NCBI RefSeq assembly: GCF_030418125.1
Contig: NZ_JAUHTR010000010.1
Location: forward strand, 1-64,000
Origin: Fictibacillus fluitans
GTDB lineage: Bacteria; Bacillota; Bacilli; Bacillales; Fictibacillaceae
Direction of reading: 5' to 3'
DNA length: 64,000 bases
The position numbers and the translations under genes were made by a program. The notes beneath the pieces are model-generated. The model was not told the DNA's origin, searched no databases, and saw only the letters and a list, made by a program, of their open reading frames with translations. Of the stretch, positions 26,380-35,834 are shown piece after piece (the stretch's first letter is position 1; the number at the start of each line of letters is the position of its first letter).

Positions 26380-28257
26380 GTGAGAATTCATATCGTTCAA
26401 AAAGGTGATACTCTCGAAAAAATCGCCGGAAAGTATAACGTCCCATTAGAAGAGTTACGACGAATGAACGCTGCCGCGTTATATGGCGGAACGCTCGAAA
26501 GGGGATCAAAAGTTAAAATACCTTCTCCCGAAATACCGGCAGGACGGGGAGAAAAAATGAAATTGCCGTTCAAGCTGCAGTCAAAAAAAGAGCAGCCAAA
26601 GAAAAAAGAACAGCCAATTAAAGAAATGCCCGTCGCTCCGGTTCAGGAGATTCCGGTTCCAGCTCCGCCACCGCCGCCGCCAAAACCAGCACCCATTCCC
26701 GCTCCTCCAAAAGCCGCCCCAATTATTCCTAAAGCAGAACCAAAATTCGTTCCTAAGGCAGAACCAAAAATGGCACCAAAAACAGAGCCAAAGATGCCAA
26801 TGAAGGCCGAGCCGATTATGCCGCTGAAACCAGCTCCGGCAAAAAAGGATATGCCTTTTAACCCACTGATTCCAAAGAAATCGCTGAAAGAATCTTCCAT
26901 GAAATCTCCTAAACCGCTGGCACCGATGAGCCATAAGGACTTTACAGCATACATGGAATCTTCCTCTTCATCTCATATGAAATGGGGACACCATCAGCCG
27001 ATTCACCACCAGCCGCCAAAGATGGATTTTGCTCCTCCAGTCTATGTGTCTCCACCGGCAGGACTTACACATGGAAAAGATAGCTTTGGCATGGGAAAAC
27101 AAATGCATCCTTTCCTGGCAGAGGAATCATCCTCTGCAATGAACCACATGTATTCTGGTGTTCCTCCTATGTTTGAGCAGCCACAAGGATATACGGCACC
27201 TGTATATGGCGGGGCAGGCGCGGGTATGCCACCTTTTAGCGCAATGCCGCAGCAGGGCCAGCAGATGTATGGCCAGGGAGCCGGCCAAATGGGATACGGC
27301 AGTATGCCGCAGCAAGGTTCACACCAGGGAATGCAGGGCCAGCAATACGGCAGCGGCCAGCAAATGAGCCAGGGAACGCAAGGCCAGCAATACGGCAGTG
27401 GCCAGCAGATGGGCCAGGGAATGCAGGGCCAGCAATATGGCAGCGGCCAGCAGATGGGCCAGGGAATGCAAAGCCAGCCATATGGAGGGCATCAATATGG
27501 CAGCGGCCAGCAGATGGGTCAGGGAATGCAAGGCCAGCCATATGGAGGGCAGCAATATGGCAGCGGCCAGCAAATGGACCCGGGGATGCAGGGTCAACAG
27601 TATGGAGGGCAGCAATACGGCAGCGGTCAGCAGATGGATCAGGGAATGATGACAGGCCAACAGTACGGAGGCCAGCAATATGGCAGCGGTCAGCAGATGG
27701 ATCAGGGAATGATGCCAGGCCAACAGTACGGAGGCCAGCAAACTGGCACCGGTCAGCAAATGGGCCAGGGAATGATGCAAGGCCAGCAGTACGGAGGCCA
27801 GCAATATGGCACCGGTCAGCAAATGGGCCAGGGAATGATGCCAGGCCAACAGTACGGAGGCCAGCAAACTGGCACCGGTCAGCAAATGGGTCAGGGAATG
27901 ATGCCGGGCCAACAGTACGGAGGCCAGCAATATGGCACCGGTCAACAAATGGGTCAGGGAATGATGCCAGGCCAGCAGTACGGAGGCCAGCAATATGGCA
28001 TGACCCCGCAAATGAGCCAGGGAATGATGCCGGGCCAGCAGTATGGAGGCCAATATGGCGCTGGGCGTCCTGACATGTATGGAGAATATCCCGCAGACTA
28101 CACGTTTGAAACCTATTATGGCGATATGACCTATGATGACTCTTTCGGAGGCTATATGCCAGAACGCGGTGAAGGGATGCAGCAGCTTCCAAATCCATAC
28201 TCAGAAGCGGATTACCGTAATGGGTCTTTAGACAGCCAGGATCAAGATGAAGAATAA
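26380..28257 (+). CDS. safA: SafA-like spore coat morphogenetic protein with a long Q/G/M-rich repeat
   Basis: A 625-residue protein. One LysM domain starts it (about 1-48, RIHIVQKGDTLEKIAGKYNVP), expected to bind spore cortex peptidoglycan. A proline/alanine/lysine-rich linker follows (about 60-190). The C-terminal region is built of about 12 repeats such as YGTGQQMGQGMMPGQQYGG, and the last about 60 residues are acidic and tyrosine-rich. SafA organises the inner coat in B. subtilis and has the same N-terminus and place after nadA. The start GTG at 26380 follows AGGAGGG; the frame is open upstream, but SafA proteins begin here. The repeat array is not present in B. subtilis SafA. Confidence 0.9.
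   Translation: MRIHIVQKGDTLEKIAGKYNVPLEELRRMNAAALYGGTLERGSKVKIPSPEIPAGRGEKMKLPFKLQSKKEQPKKKEQPIKEMPVAPVQEIPVPAPPPPPPKPAPIPAPPKAAPIIPKAEPKFVPKAEPKMAPKTEPKMPMKAEPIMPLKPAPAKKDMPFNPLIPKKSLKESSMKSPKPLAPMSHKDFTAYMESSSSSHMKWGHHQPIHHQPPKMDFAPPVYVSPPAGLTHGKDSFGMGKQMHPFLAEESSSAMNHMYSGVPPMFEQPQGYTAPVYGGAGAGMPPFSAMPQQGQQMYGQGAGQMGYGSMPQQGSHQGMQGQQYGSGQQMSQGTQGQQYGSGQQMGQGMQGQQYGSGQQMGQGMQSQPYGGHQYGSGQQMGQGMQGQPYGGQQYGSGQQMDPGMQGQQYGGQQYGSGQQMDQGMMTGQQYGGQQYGSGQQMDQGMMPGQQYGGQQTGTGQQMGQGMMQGQQYGGQQYGTGQQMGQGMMPGQQYGGQQTGTGQQMGQGMMPGQQYGGQQYGTGQQMGQGMMPGQQYGGQQYGMTPQMSQGMMPGQQYGGQYGAGRPDMYGEYPADYTFETYYGDMTYDDSFGGYMPERGEGMQQLPNPYSEADYRNGSLDSQDQDEE
27337..28062 (+). repeat. in-frame tandem repeat array within safA
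   Basis: About 12 units encode GQQYGSGQQM-type peptides. The unit grows from 15 residues (45 bp) in the first copies to 20 and then 21 residues (63 bp) in the later ones (GQQYGGQQYGTGQQMGQGMMP). Later units alternate YGTGQQ and TGTGQQ, suggesting duplication of a two-unit block. Long open frames on the opposite strand are artefacts of the repeat. Confidence 0.95.
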
Positions 28258-29236
28258 AGAATACAGAGACGGTTTCAAAAGAAAGCGTCTCTTCTTGAGC
28301 AGTCTGGGTGGAAAAGGGCTGGATGTCATCAGTCACTATTTCGTGAAATACAATGTCTGCATTGTAGAAACAAAAGCAGGGGTTTATGTGCTAAAAGGGT
28401 TTTCCAGAAAAGATGAGTGCATCGAACAGTTGAAGCTTTCTGAGTGGTATTCCCAATACGATCATCCCATGATGGGCGTCTATACCTCATATCCAACAGG
28501 TAAAAACATTCATTACTTTGACCACATGTATTGGGGAATTATGCCGTTTTATAAAGGGGATGAACTTGACCTGAACGATGAAAAAGATGTAAGGGACGGA
28601 ATACACGCCATCCGCAGATTTCACGATCAAAGCATCTATTCATCTGTCAGTATTCTTTCGCTTCTGTCGAGCTATTCGCTTATCCAAAAATGGACGAAAC
28701 GATTCAATGCTTTTAAGCGGAACAGTAAGAAACACTCTATTTCAGCCGAGATGGATGAAGCATTCCAAGAGATGATTGGTTGGGGGAAATGGGCATTAAG
28801 CCATTTAAACCGGAAAGAACTTGAACGGATGGAGCAGGAGGCCAGGCAAAAGGGGGAAGTTTGCCACGGAGATGTGGCTCCTCACAATTTTATGCGCAGA
28901 AATGAAGATGACGTCATTCTCATTGATTATGATTTATTCTCCGTGGTTCCGCACGATTATGACATTCTTCAGTATGTGAACAGGATTATGCCATATTGGG
29001 ATTGGGCGCCTTCCATCTTACAAAAATGTGAAGATCCGGACCTTGTTGCCTTGCTTAGAAAGAAATGGTTTTTAACCGCATTGGTTTTTCCAACGGATTT
29101 ATACAGAGAGTGGAATCGGGCGTTTGAAGCCGGGAAGGAACAAATCAAAGAGATGACTATCTTTACAGAAGATGATCTTCCTTACCGAAGAAAGTTTATC
29201 AAGCTTATACAGGAAGTAATCGCCAAAAAAACGTAA
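28247..29236 (+). CDS. CotS/YsxE-family spore coat kinase-like protein
   Basis: A 329-residue protein with an aminoglycoside-phosphotransferase-type kinase fold, as in spore coat proteins CotS, YsxE and YutH. The catalytic loop CHGDVAPHNFM (about 205-215) and the metal-binding IDYDLFS (about 225-231) keep the key His, Asp and Asn, so it may be an active kinase; its substrate is unknown. The start ATG overlaps the end of safA by 11 bases, suggesting co-expression in the mother cell. B. subtilis has no such gene after safA; the parallel is spoVID-ysxE, another LysM protein followed by a CotS-family gene. Confidence 0.85.
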   Translation: MKNKEYRDGFKRKRLFLSSLGGKGLDVISHYFVKYNVCIVETKAGVYVLKGFSRKDECIEQLKLSEWYSQYDHPMMGVYTSYPTGKNIHYFDHMYWGIMPFYKGDELDLNDEKDVRDGIHAIRRFHDQSIYSSVSILSLLSSYSLIQKWTKRFNAFKRNSKKHSISAEMDEAFQEMIGWGKWALSHLNRKELERMEQEARQKGEVCHGDVAPHNFMRRNEDDVILIDYDLFSVVPHDYDILQYVNRIMPYWDWAPSILQKCEDPDLVALLRKKWFLTALVFPTDLYREWNRAFEAGKEQIKEMTIFTEDDLPYRRKFIKLIQEVIAKKT

Positions 29237-29277
29237 TGCCAAAAATTATATCTCTTACCTGTATGTAACAGAGTAAA

Positions 29278-29319
29278 AAAAGCCTCCGATTGCCATTCTA
29301 GTGGTGAAAGGAGGTTTTT
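29278..29319 (+). promoter_or_regulatory. hairpin that can hide the coxA ribosome-binding site
   Basis: AAAAGCCTCC (29278-29287) can pair with GGAGGTTTTT (29310-29319), with one G-U pair. The right arm is the Shine-Dalgarno of the next gene, so the hairpin could be a terminator for the cotS-like gene, or a translational block for read-through RNA. Confidence 0.55.
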
Positions 29320-29322
29320 GCA

Positions 29323-29919
29323 TTGAAACCAATACTAAGTGGATTAATGGTTCTTACATTGGCAGGAGGCCTTGTTGGGTGTAACTCCAACAAAGGTGCA
29401 CTTGACCGCAATGACAACGACGTACGGCCAATCGGTTATTATAACAAGCAGGGTGACCGAGACGGGGTGGACCGCAGTAAAGGTCCGGTAACCGATATGA
29501 TGGATAACAACCGTACTGATAACAACGCGCCAAGGAATGTAGGATACGATCAAAACTATGATGGTGCACTTGCCGAAAAGATCCGGGACCGTGTCAACCG
29601 AATGAACAATGTAGACGATGCTCACGTTATTTTGAATGATAACAACGTCATTGTCGGAATAGATACCAGTGAAAACAATAAAAAGGCCGTGGATCACAGG
29701 GTCTATAAAGAAGTAAAGAAACTGGTTCCCAATCGGGATGTTCGGGTAACAACGGATGACAGCCTCGTCAATCGAATTAAAAATGTCGATAATGATCTTC
29801 AAAACGGCAAGACCACACGCGAAGTCAGCTCCGACGTTAAAGGCATTATGTCCGACATCGGAAAAGCTGGCACAGACTTAGGAAATGCAGTAAAACGTCC
29901 TTTCGAAAATAACCGTTAG
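29323..29919 (+). CDS. coxA: YhcN/YlaJ-family spore lipoprotein (CoxA-like)
   Basis: A 198-residue lipoprotein. A signal peptide ends in the lipobox LVGC with lipidated Cys20. The mature part is Asn/Asp-rich, then carries the YhcN/YlaJ domain at about 85-150 (IRDRVNRMNNVDDAHVIL onward). In B. subtilis the spore cortex lipoprotein CoxA (YrbB) follows safA, which supports the name; symbol by position and family. The start is TTG at 29323, eight bases after AAAGGAGG. Confidence 0.8.
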   Translation: MKPILSGLMVLTLAGGLVGCNSNKGALDRNDNDVRPIGYYNKQGDRDGVDRSKGPVTDMMDNNRTDNNAPRNVGYDQNYDGALAEKIRDRVNRMNNVDDAHVILNDNNVIVGIDTSENNKKAVDHRVYKEVKKLVPNRDVRVTTDDSLVNRIKNVDNDLQNGKTTREVSSDVKGIMSDIGKAGTDLGNAVKRPFENNR

Positions 29920-29947
29920 AGAACAGATTTTTCTGTTCTCTTTTTTT
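29919..29947 (+). terminator. Rho-independent terminator of coxA
   Basis: GAGAACAG (29919-29926) and CTGTTCTC (29933-29940) with an ATTTTT loop precede seven T. Confidence 0.93.
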
Positions 29948-30042
29948 GTTCTTCATATATAGGCGCTTGCGCCGGTAGGCTCACCGAACGCCCCGCGGAA
30001 AGCGAGCGTTCTGTAATGTAAATCAACTATTTTGAAGAACAA
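29946..30042. repeat. 97-bp multi-hairpin intergenic element
   Basis: The element has outer perfect 10-bp inverted repeats, TTGTTCTTCA (29946-29955) and TGAAGAACAA (30033-30042). Inside are GGCGC-TT-GCGCC (29962-29973), CGGT/ACCG (29973-29986) and GAACGC/GCGTTC (29986-29991 and 30006-30011). The GC-rich core, with the segment CCCCGCGGAAAGCGAGCG, resembles an intergenic sequence I recall from many Bacillaceae genomes. It lies between coxA and ruvA, where B. subtilis has several other genes including bofC. Confidence 0.65.
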
Positions 30043-30126
30043 CAAAGTTAATGCAAAAAAACATCACTTTTGAAGAAATGTTCACACCTCTCTTTGGGGT
30101 TATTATCCCCGTTCCGACTGACTCTG

Positions 30127-30135
30127 TGATACAAT
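30127..30135 (+). promoter_or_regulatory. extended -10 promoter of ruvA
   Basis: TGATACAAT is an extended -10 (TG-n-TACAAT) with no clear -35; the predicted start is near 30142. Confidence 0.45.
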
Positions 30136-30150
30136 ACGGAGAGGAAACGT

Positions 30151-30177
30151 ATGGTCGCTTTTTATATAGATGTATAG
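30151..30177 (+). CDS. possible 8-codon leader ORF upstream of ruvA
   Basis: ATG GTC GCT TTT TAT ATA GAT GTA TAG (MVAFYIDV) is preceded by GGAGAGG at 6-7 bases, a good ribosome-binding site, and lies in the predicted ruvA 5' untranslated region. It may be a leader peptide, a remnant of a deleted gene, or chance. Confidence 0.25.
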   Translation: MVAFYIDV

Positions 30178-30208
30178 TGCTTGTGTTGTTTAGAAGGAGA
30201 GAACATGA

Positions 30209-30802
30209 TTGATTGAACACATAAACGGAAAAATTGTATATGTTTCAGCTGAATACACCGTGCTTGAAGTGAATGGCATCGGGTACCAGATTCTCTGTCC
30301 CAACCCATTTATATACAGGGTGGGGCAAACAGAAACCATCTACACGTTCCAATATGTCAGGGAAGATGTTCTGGCGTTGTATGGTTTTAAAGCCCGCAAG
30401 GAACGTGATTTGTTCCTTAAACTGCTGAATGTATCTGGAATTGGTCCGAAAGGCGCTCTTGCCATTATGGCTTTTGGCCAGCCGGAGCAAGTCATCCGTG
30501 CCATTGAGGCGGAGGATGAAGCGTTCCTTGTTAAATTTCCCGGTGTAGGAAAGAAAACTGCCCGGCAGATGATTTTGGACCTGAAAGGGAAGCTGTCGAT
30601 ATTTACAGACGAACCGGCCGAGGGGTTATTTGCTACTCCATCGCCAGACCACTCCGATCAGCTGGATGAAGCGGTTGAGGCATTAACCGCGCTGGGTTAT
30701 GCAAAAAAAGAAATTAACAAAGTGCTGCCTGCGCTTAAAAAGGAAGATCTGACAACAGATCAATACATTAGGAAAGCGCTGCAAAAGCTAGTGAATCATT
30801 AG
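30209..30802 (+). CDS. ruvA: Holliday junction branch-migration protein RuvA
   Basis: A 197-residue DNA-binding subunit that targets RuvB to Holliday junctions. The N-terminal OB fold (about 1-65), two helix-hairpin-helix motifs ([13 protein letters not shown] and [13 protein letters not shown]) and the C-terminal RuvB-binding domain III (about 145-197) are visible. The start is TTG at 30209 behind AGAAGGAGAG; the ATG just before it is out of frame. Confidence 0.97.
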   Translation: MIEHINGKIVYVSAEYTVLEVNGIGYQILCPNPFIYRVGQTETIYTFQYVREDVLALYGFKARKERDLFLKLLNVSGIGPKGALAIMAFGQPEQVIRAIEAEDEAFLVKFPGVGKKTARQMILDLKGKLSIFTDEPAEGLFATPSPDHSDQLDEAVEALTALGYAKKEINKVLPALKKEDLTTDQYIRKALQKLVNH

Positions 30803-30815
30803 GGGCGTGATCGCT

Positions 30816-31817
30816 TTGGACGACGATAGAATTGTATCTGGAGAAAGCTCGAAGGATGATTTTTTTGAACTGAGTTTACGTCCGGAATACCTGCATCAGT
30901 ACATAGGCCAGGAAAAAGTAAAAGAAAATTTGAATATCTTTATACAAGCTGCCAAAATGAGAAATGAGGCGCTGGATCATGTGCTTTTGTACGGTCCTCC
31001 AGGGCTTGGTAAAACGACCCTTGCCTCTATTATCGCAAGGGAAATGACCGTCAACTTCCGGTCGACCAGCGGTCCGGCAATTGAACGTCCGGGAGATCTC
31101 GCCGCCATTCTTACGGCGCTGGAACCTGGAGATGTTTTATTCATTGATGAAATCCACCGGTTGTCACGGGCCATTGAAGAGGTGCTGTATTCGGCAATGG
31201 AAGATTTTTGTCTGGACATTGTCATCGGGAAGGGAGAGACTGCACGTTCTGTACGGCTGGATCTGCCGCCCTTTACCCTTGTAGGGGCAACTACCCGTGC
31301 AGGTTCGCTTTCATCACCGCTCAGGGACAGATTTGGCGTGCTTGCCCGGCTTGAATTTTATACGGTTGAAGAACTTACTGAAATTGTAACCCGGACGAGC
31401 AGCGTTTTTAATATGAAGATTGATCCTCAATCCGCCTCAGAAATTGCCCGGCGGTCAAGGGGAACACCGAGAATAGCCAACCGGCTGTTCAAGCGGGTCC
31501 GTGATTTTGCCCAGGTTGACGGAACAGACACCATTTCATTAAGCCTCGCTGATAAATCGCTGGAAATGCTTCAGGTGGACCGTTTAGGATTGGACCATAT
31601 TGACCATAAATTATTACAAGGGATCATTCATAAGTATAAAGGCGGTCCTGTAGGACTTGAGACCATATCGGCCACTATCGGGGAAGAATCGCATACGATT
31701 GAAGATGTGTATGAGCCTTACCTGCTGCAGATAGGTTTTATCCAGCGTACGCCAAGAGGGAGAGTCGCGACGGCTCTTGCATATGAGCATTTCAATTTGG
31801 AGGTGCCGCATCCTTAA
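30816..31817 (+). CDS. ruvB: Holliday junction ATPase RuvB
   Basis: A 333-residue AAA+ motor that drives branch migration. Walker [10 protein letters not shown], Walker [10 protein letters not shown] and sensor 1 GATTRAG are clear; the C-terminal winged helix ends with [14 protein letters not shown]. The start TTG at 30816 (MDDDRIVSG) has AGGGGCG at a proper distance; the GTG at 30807 is only two bases from it. It follows ruvA closely. Confidence 0.97.
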   Translation: MDDDRIVSGESSKDDFFELSLRPEYLHQYIGQEKVKENLNIFIQAAKMRNEALDHVLLYGPPGLGKTTLASIIAREMTVNFRSTSGPAIERPGDLAAILTALEPGDVLFIDEIHRLSRAIEEVLYSAMEDFCLDIVIGKGETARSVRLDLPPFTLVGATTRAGSLSSPLRDRFGVLARLEFYTVEELTEIVTRTSSVFNMKIDPQSASEIARRSRGTPRIANRLFKRVRDFAQVDGTDTISLSLADKSLEMLQVDRLGLDHIDHKLLQGIIHKYKGGPVGLETISATIGEESHTIEDVYEPYLLQIGFIQRTPRGRVATALAYEHFNLEVPHP

Positions 31818-32014
31818 TGGGAATTTCCCGGCTATTGATTATCATGGGAATCGTATTGATTGTGATTGGCAGCCTATGGACATTTGTCGGCAAACTGCCC
31901 GGCGATTTTATATTAAAAAAAGGAAACACCACGTTTTATTTTCCGATTGTCACATCGATTATAGCCAGTATCGTTCTGTCCCTGATCATGTATGTCATCG
32001 GGCGTTTTAAATAA
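31817..32014 (+). CDS. DUF2905 family small membrane protein
   Basis: A 65-residue protein with two hydrophobic helices (about 5-24 and 44-61) around a conserved polar loop [20 protein letters not shown], the hallmark of DUF2905. Its ATG shares a base with the ruvB stop (TAATG), so it is in the ruvAB operon. Function unknown. Confidence 0.88.
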   Translation: MGISRLLIIMGIVLIVIGSLWTFVGKLPGDFILKKGNTTFYFPIVTSIIASIVLSLIMYVIGRFK

Positions 32015-32058
32015 GAAGGTCCAAAAAGCCTTCGAGTAAGGGGAAACAGGAGAAGAAA

Positions 32059-34241
<2,183 letters not shown>

Positions 34242-34271
34242 GCCTTTAACTAATTGAAAGGGGTGAAATAA

Positions 34272-34532
34272 ATGGGTAGCTTAGGTTCTTTATTACCAAT
34301 CTTGCTAATGTTTGTCATATTCTACTTTTTGCTGATCAGACCTCAACAAAAGAGGCAAAAGGCTGTGAAAACGATGCAAACGGGTCTGAAAAAAGGGGAT
34401 CACGTTGTCACGATTGGCGGACTTCACGGCACGATTGAAGTGCTTGAAGAAAACACCGTTGTGATCAAGTCTAAAGACGGTTCTGCATTGACGTTTGACC
34501 GCAATGCGATTCGTGAAGCAAGAGAAGTATAA
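34272..34532 (+). CDS. yajC: preprotein translocase accessory subunit YajC
   Basis: An 86-residue protein with one N-terminal transmembrane helix (about 5-22) and a cytoplasmic domain starting RPQQKRQKAVKTMQ. YajC associates with SecDF. It lies at its usual place after tgt. The start ATG follows AAAGGGGTGA. A strong terminator follows. Confidence 0.96.
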   Translation: MGSLGSLLPILLMFVIFYFLLIRPQQKRQKAVKTMQTGLKKGDHVVTIGGLHGTIEVLEENTVVIKSKDGSALTFDRNAIREAREV

Positions 34533-34534
34533 TC

Positions 34535-34569
34535 AAAAGCAGAAGCGCCAAGGCGCTTCTGCTTTTTTT
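34535..34569 (+). terminator. Rho-independent terminator after yajC
   Basis: GCAGAAGCGCC (34539-34549) and GGCGCTTCTGC (34552-34562) make a strong stem followed by seven T; an A-tract before it makes it usable from the minus side too. Confidence 0.93.
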
Positions 34570-34578
34570 ATTAAGAAA

Positions 34579-34956
34579 TTATTTATGGCTGCTGACATTG
34601 ACACCCATGATGGATCCCAGCATACAAAGAAGCAAAAAGATGCCGTGATACAGGTATTGCGTCGAAGTGAACGTGGTCTGGTATCCCAAATACTGAACCA
34701 AAAATACAAATAAAGAAAACAGAAGGGCCGTACCAATACCTAGCATCATTCCTTTTTCTTTGCCTTTTTTGCCGGACAAAAATCCGCCGATAAACAAGGA
34801 TAAAAAAGAAAGGCCGGTGGTTACCCATTTCAAAGACAACTCTGTAAATGACGTGAAGCGCAAAAGAAGAGAAAGGATCAGACTGCTTATAATAATGGCA
34901 ACCAATATGGCGGCAACTCCTTTTATCATTGCCGAAAACATATGCCTTGCATTCAC
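34579..34956 (-). CDS. YrzE/TIGR04086 family membrane protein
   Basis: A 125-residue protein with four hydrophobic helices (about 12-32, 44-59, 70-88 and 100-118) and a conserved-looking GGFLSGKKGKEKGMMLG loop. B. subtilis has the same type of gene (yrzE) between yajC and yrbG. The start is GTG at 34956, with GGGGGA upstream, and overlaps the stop of a possible short upstream ORF. Function unknown. Confidence 0.85.
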   Translation of the reverse strand: MNARHMFSAMIKGVAAILVAIIISSLILSLLLRFTSFTELSLKWVTTGLSFLSLFIGGFLSGKKGKEKGMMLGIGTALLFSLFVFLVQYLGYQTTFTSTQYLYHGIFLLLCMLGSIMGVNVSSHK

Positions 34957-35087
34957 CTGGATTCGTCCCCCTTTACATACAAGCCTTCCTTATAACCATA
35001 TTCACTGTCCCAAAAAACAGAACCGGAAAAAAGACCATTATTTAATCCAATTTCCAAAACATACGCCTCATGTTCGCTCCCTGCCAT
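34953..35087 (-). CDS. possible 44-aa ORF coupled to the yrzE-like gene
   Basis: The frame starting MAGSEHEAYV ends in a TGA that overlaps the GTG start of the next gene (GTGA), the geometry of translational coupling. Composition is protein-like, but no convincing ribosome-binding site precedes this ATG; a longer frame reaches 35144, across the start of the divergent gene. Real gene or chance cannot be decided here. Confidence 0.28.
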   Translation of the reverse strand: MAGSEHEAYVLEIGLNNGLFSGSVFWDSEYGYKEGLYVKGDESR

Positions 35088-35128
35088 GGTCAAACTAATA
35101 TTGACTTCGAATGAAGGGAGGAGCAGCA

Positions 35129-35803
35129 ATGGAATATTATACAATCGTGTTACGGACGGTTTTTGTTTATTTTATATTAATTGGTGTGTTCCGCATGATG
35201 GGAAAACGTGAGATCGGAAAACTGTCGGTCCTTGATTTTGTTGTATCCATTATGATTGCAGAGCTGGCGGTTATCTCAATTGAAGACCCAAAAGTACCGA
35301 TGTTAAAACATCTTATCGGAATCGGTGTACTTCTTCTTATACAAATTTTCCTTGCGTTCCTCTCTTTGAAGAGCAAAAAGGTGAGAGAAATTGTTGATGG
35401 CAAGCCATCGATTATTATTGAGAACGGACATATAAATGAGACGGAAATGAAGAAACAGCGTTATAATTTTGATGATTTGCTGACCCAGCTCAGAGAAAAT
35501 AACGTAAAAAATGTTACCGATGTGGAGTTTGGAATTCTGGAATCCACAGGTAAATTGTCGGTCATTAAAAAAGAGGATAGCGAGACAACAGGGGAATCGG
35601 GACTTCCATACAGTGAGCTTCCTCTTGTATTTCCGGTCATTCTCGACGGTAAAATTCAGGAAGACCATTTAAAGAAACTGGGTAAAACAGCACTCTGGCT
35701 GCGTCAGGAATTGCGCAAAATGGGTATCAGAGACACAAAAAAGATTACACTCTGTACAATTAATAAAAATGGAACATTGTATGTGGACCAGAAAGACGAT
35801 TAA
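35129..35803 (+). CDS. DUF421 family membrane protein (YrbG-like)
   Basis: A 224-residue membrane protein of the YetF/YrbG (DUF421) group. Three hydrophobic helices in the first 85 residues contain the family segment FRMMGKREIGKLSVLDFVVSI, and a soluble domain follows (GKPSIIIENGHI, then RYNFDDLLTQLRENNVKNVTDVEFGILE). The start ATG at 35129 follows GGGAGGA. Position matches yrbG in B. subtilis. Function is not established. Confidence 0.9.
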   Translation: MEYYTIVLRTVFVYFILIGVFRMMGKREIGKLSVLDFVVSIMIAELAVISIEDPKVPMLKHLIGIGVLLLIQIFLAFLSLKSKKVREIVDGKPSIIIENGHINETEMKKQRYNFDDLLTQLRENNVKNVTDVEFGILESTGKLSVIKKEDSETTGESGLPYSELPLVFPVILDGKIQEDHLKKLGKTALWLRQELRKMGIRDTKKITLCTINKNGTLYVDQKDD

Positions 35804-35834
35804 GAAGCTTCCCGTCAAGAGAAGCTTCTTTCTA
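35802..35834 (+). terminator. terminator between the convergent yrbG-like gene and spoVB
   Basis: AAGAAGCTT (35802-35810) and AAGCTTCTT (35822-35830) are perfect inverted copies followed by a short T-rich tract. Confidence 0.7.

Noticed and set aside
27337-28062. CRISPR-like array
   Set aside because: Units are contiguous, multiples of three, in frame and without unique spacers; this is a coding repeat.
27236-28336. Long open frames on the minus strand opposite safA (366 and 244 residues)
   Set aside because: They mirror the in-frame safA repeat: lack of stops is forced by the repeated codons, and the peptides are repetitive His/Leu/Ser or Ala/Gly/Pro strings with no ribosome-binding site.
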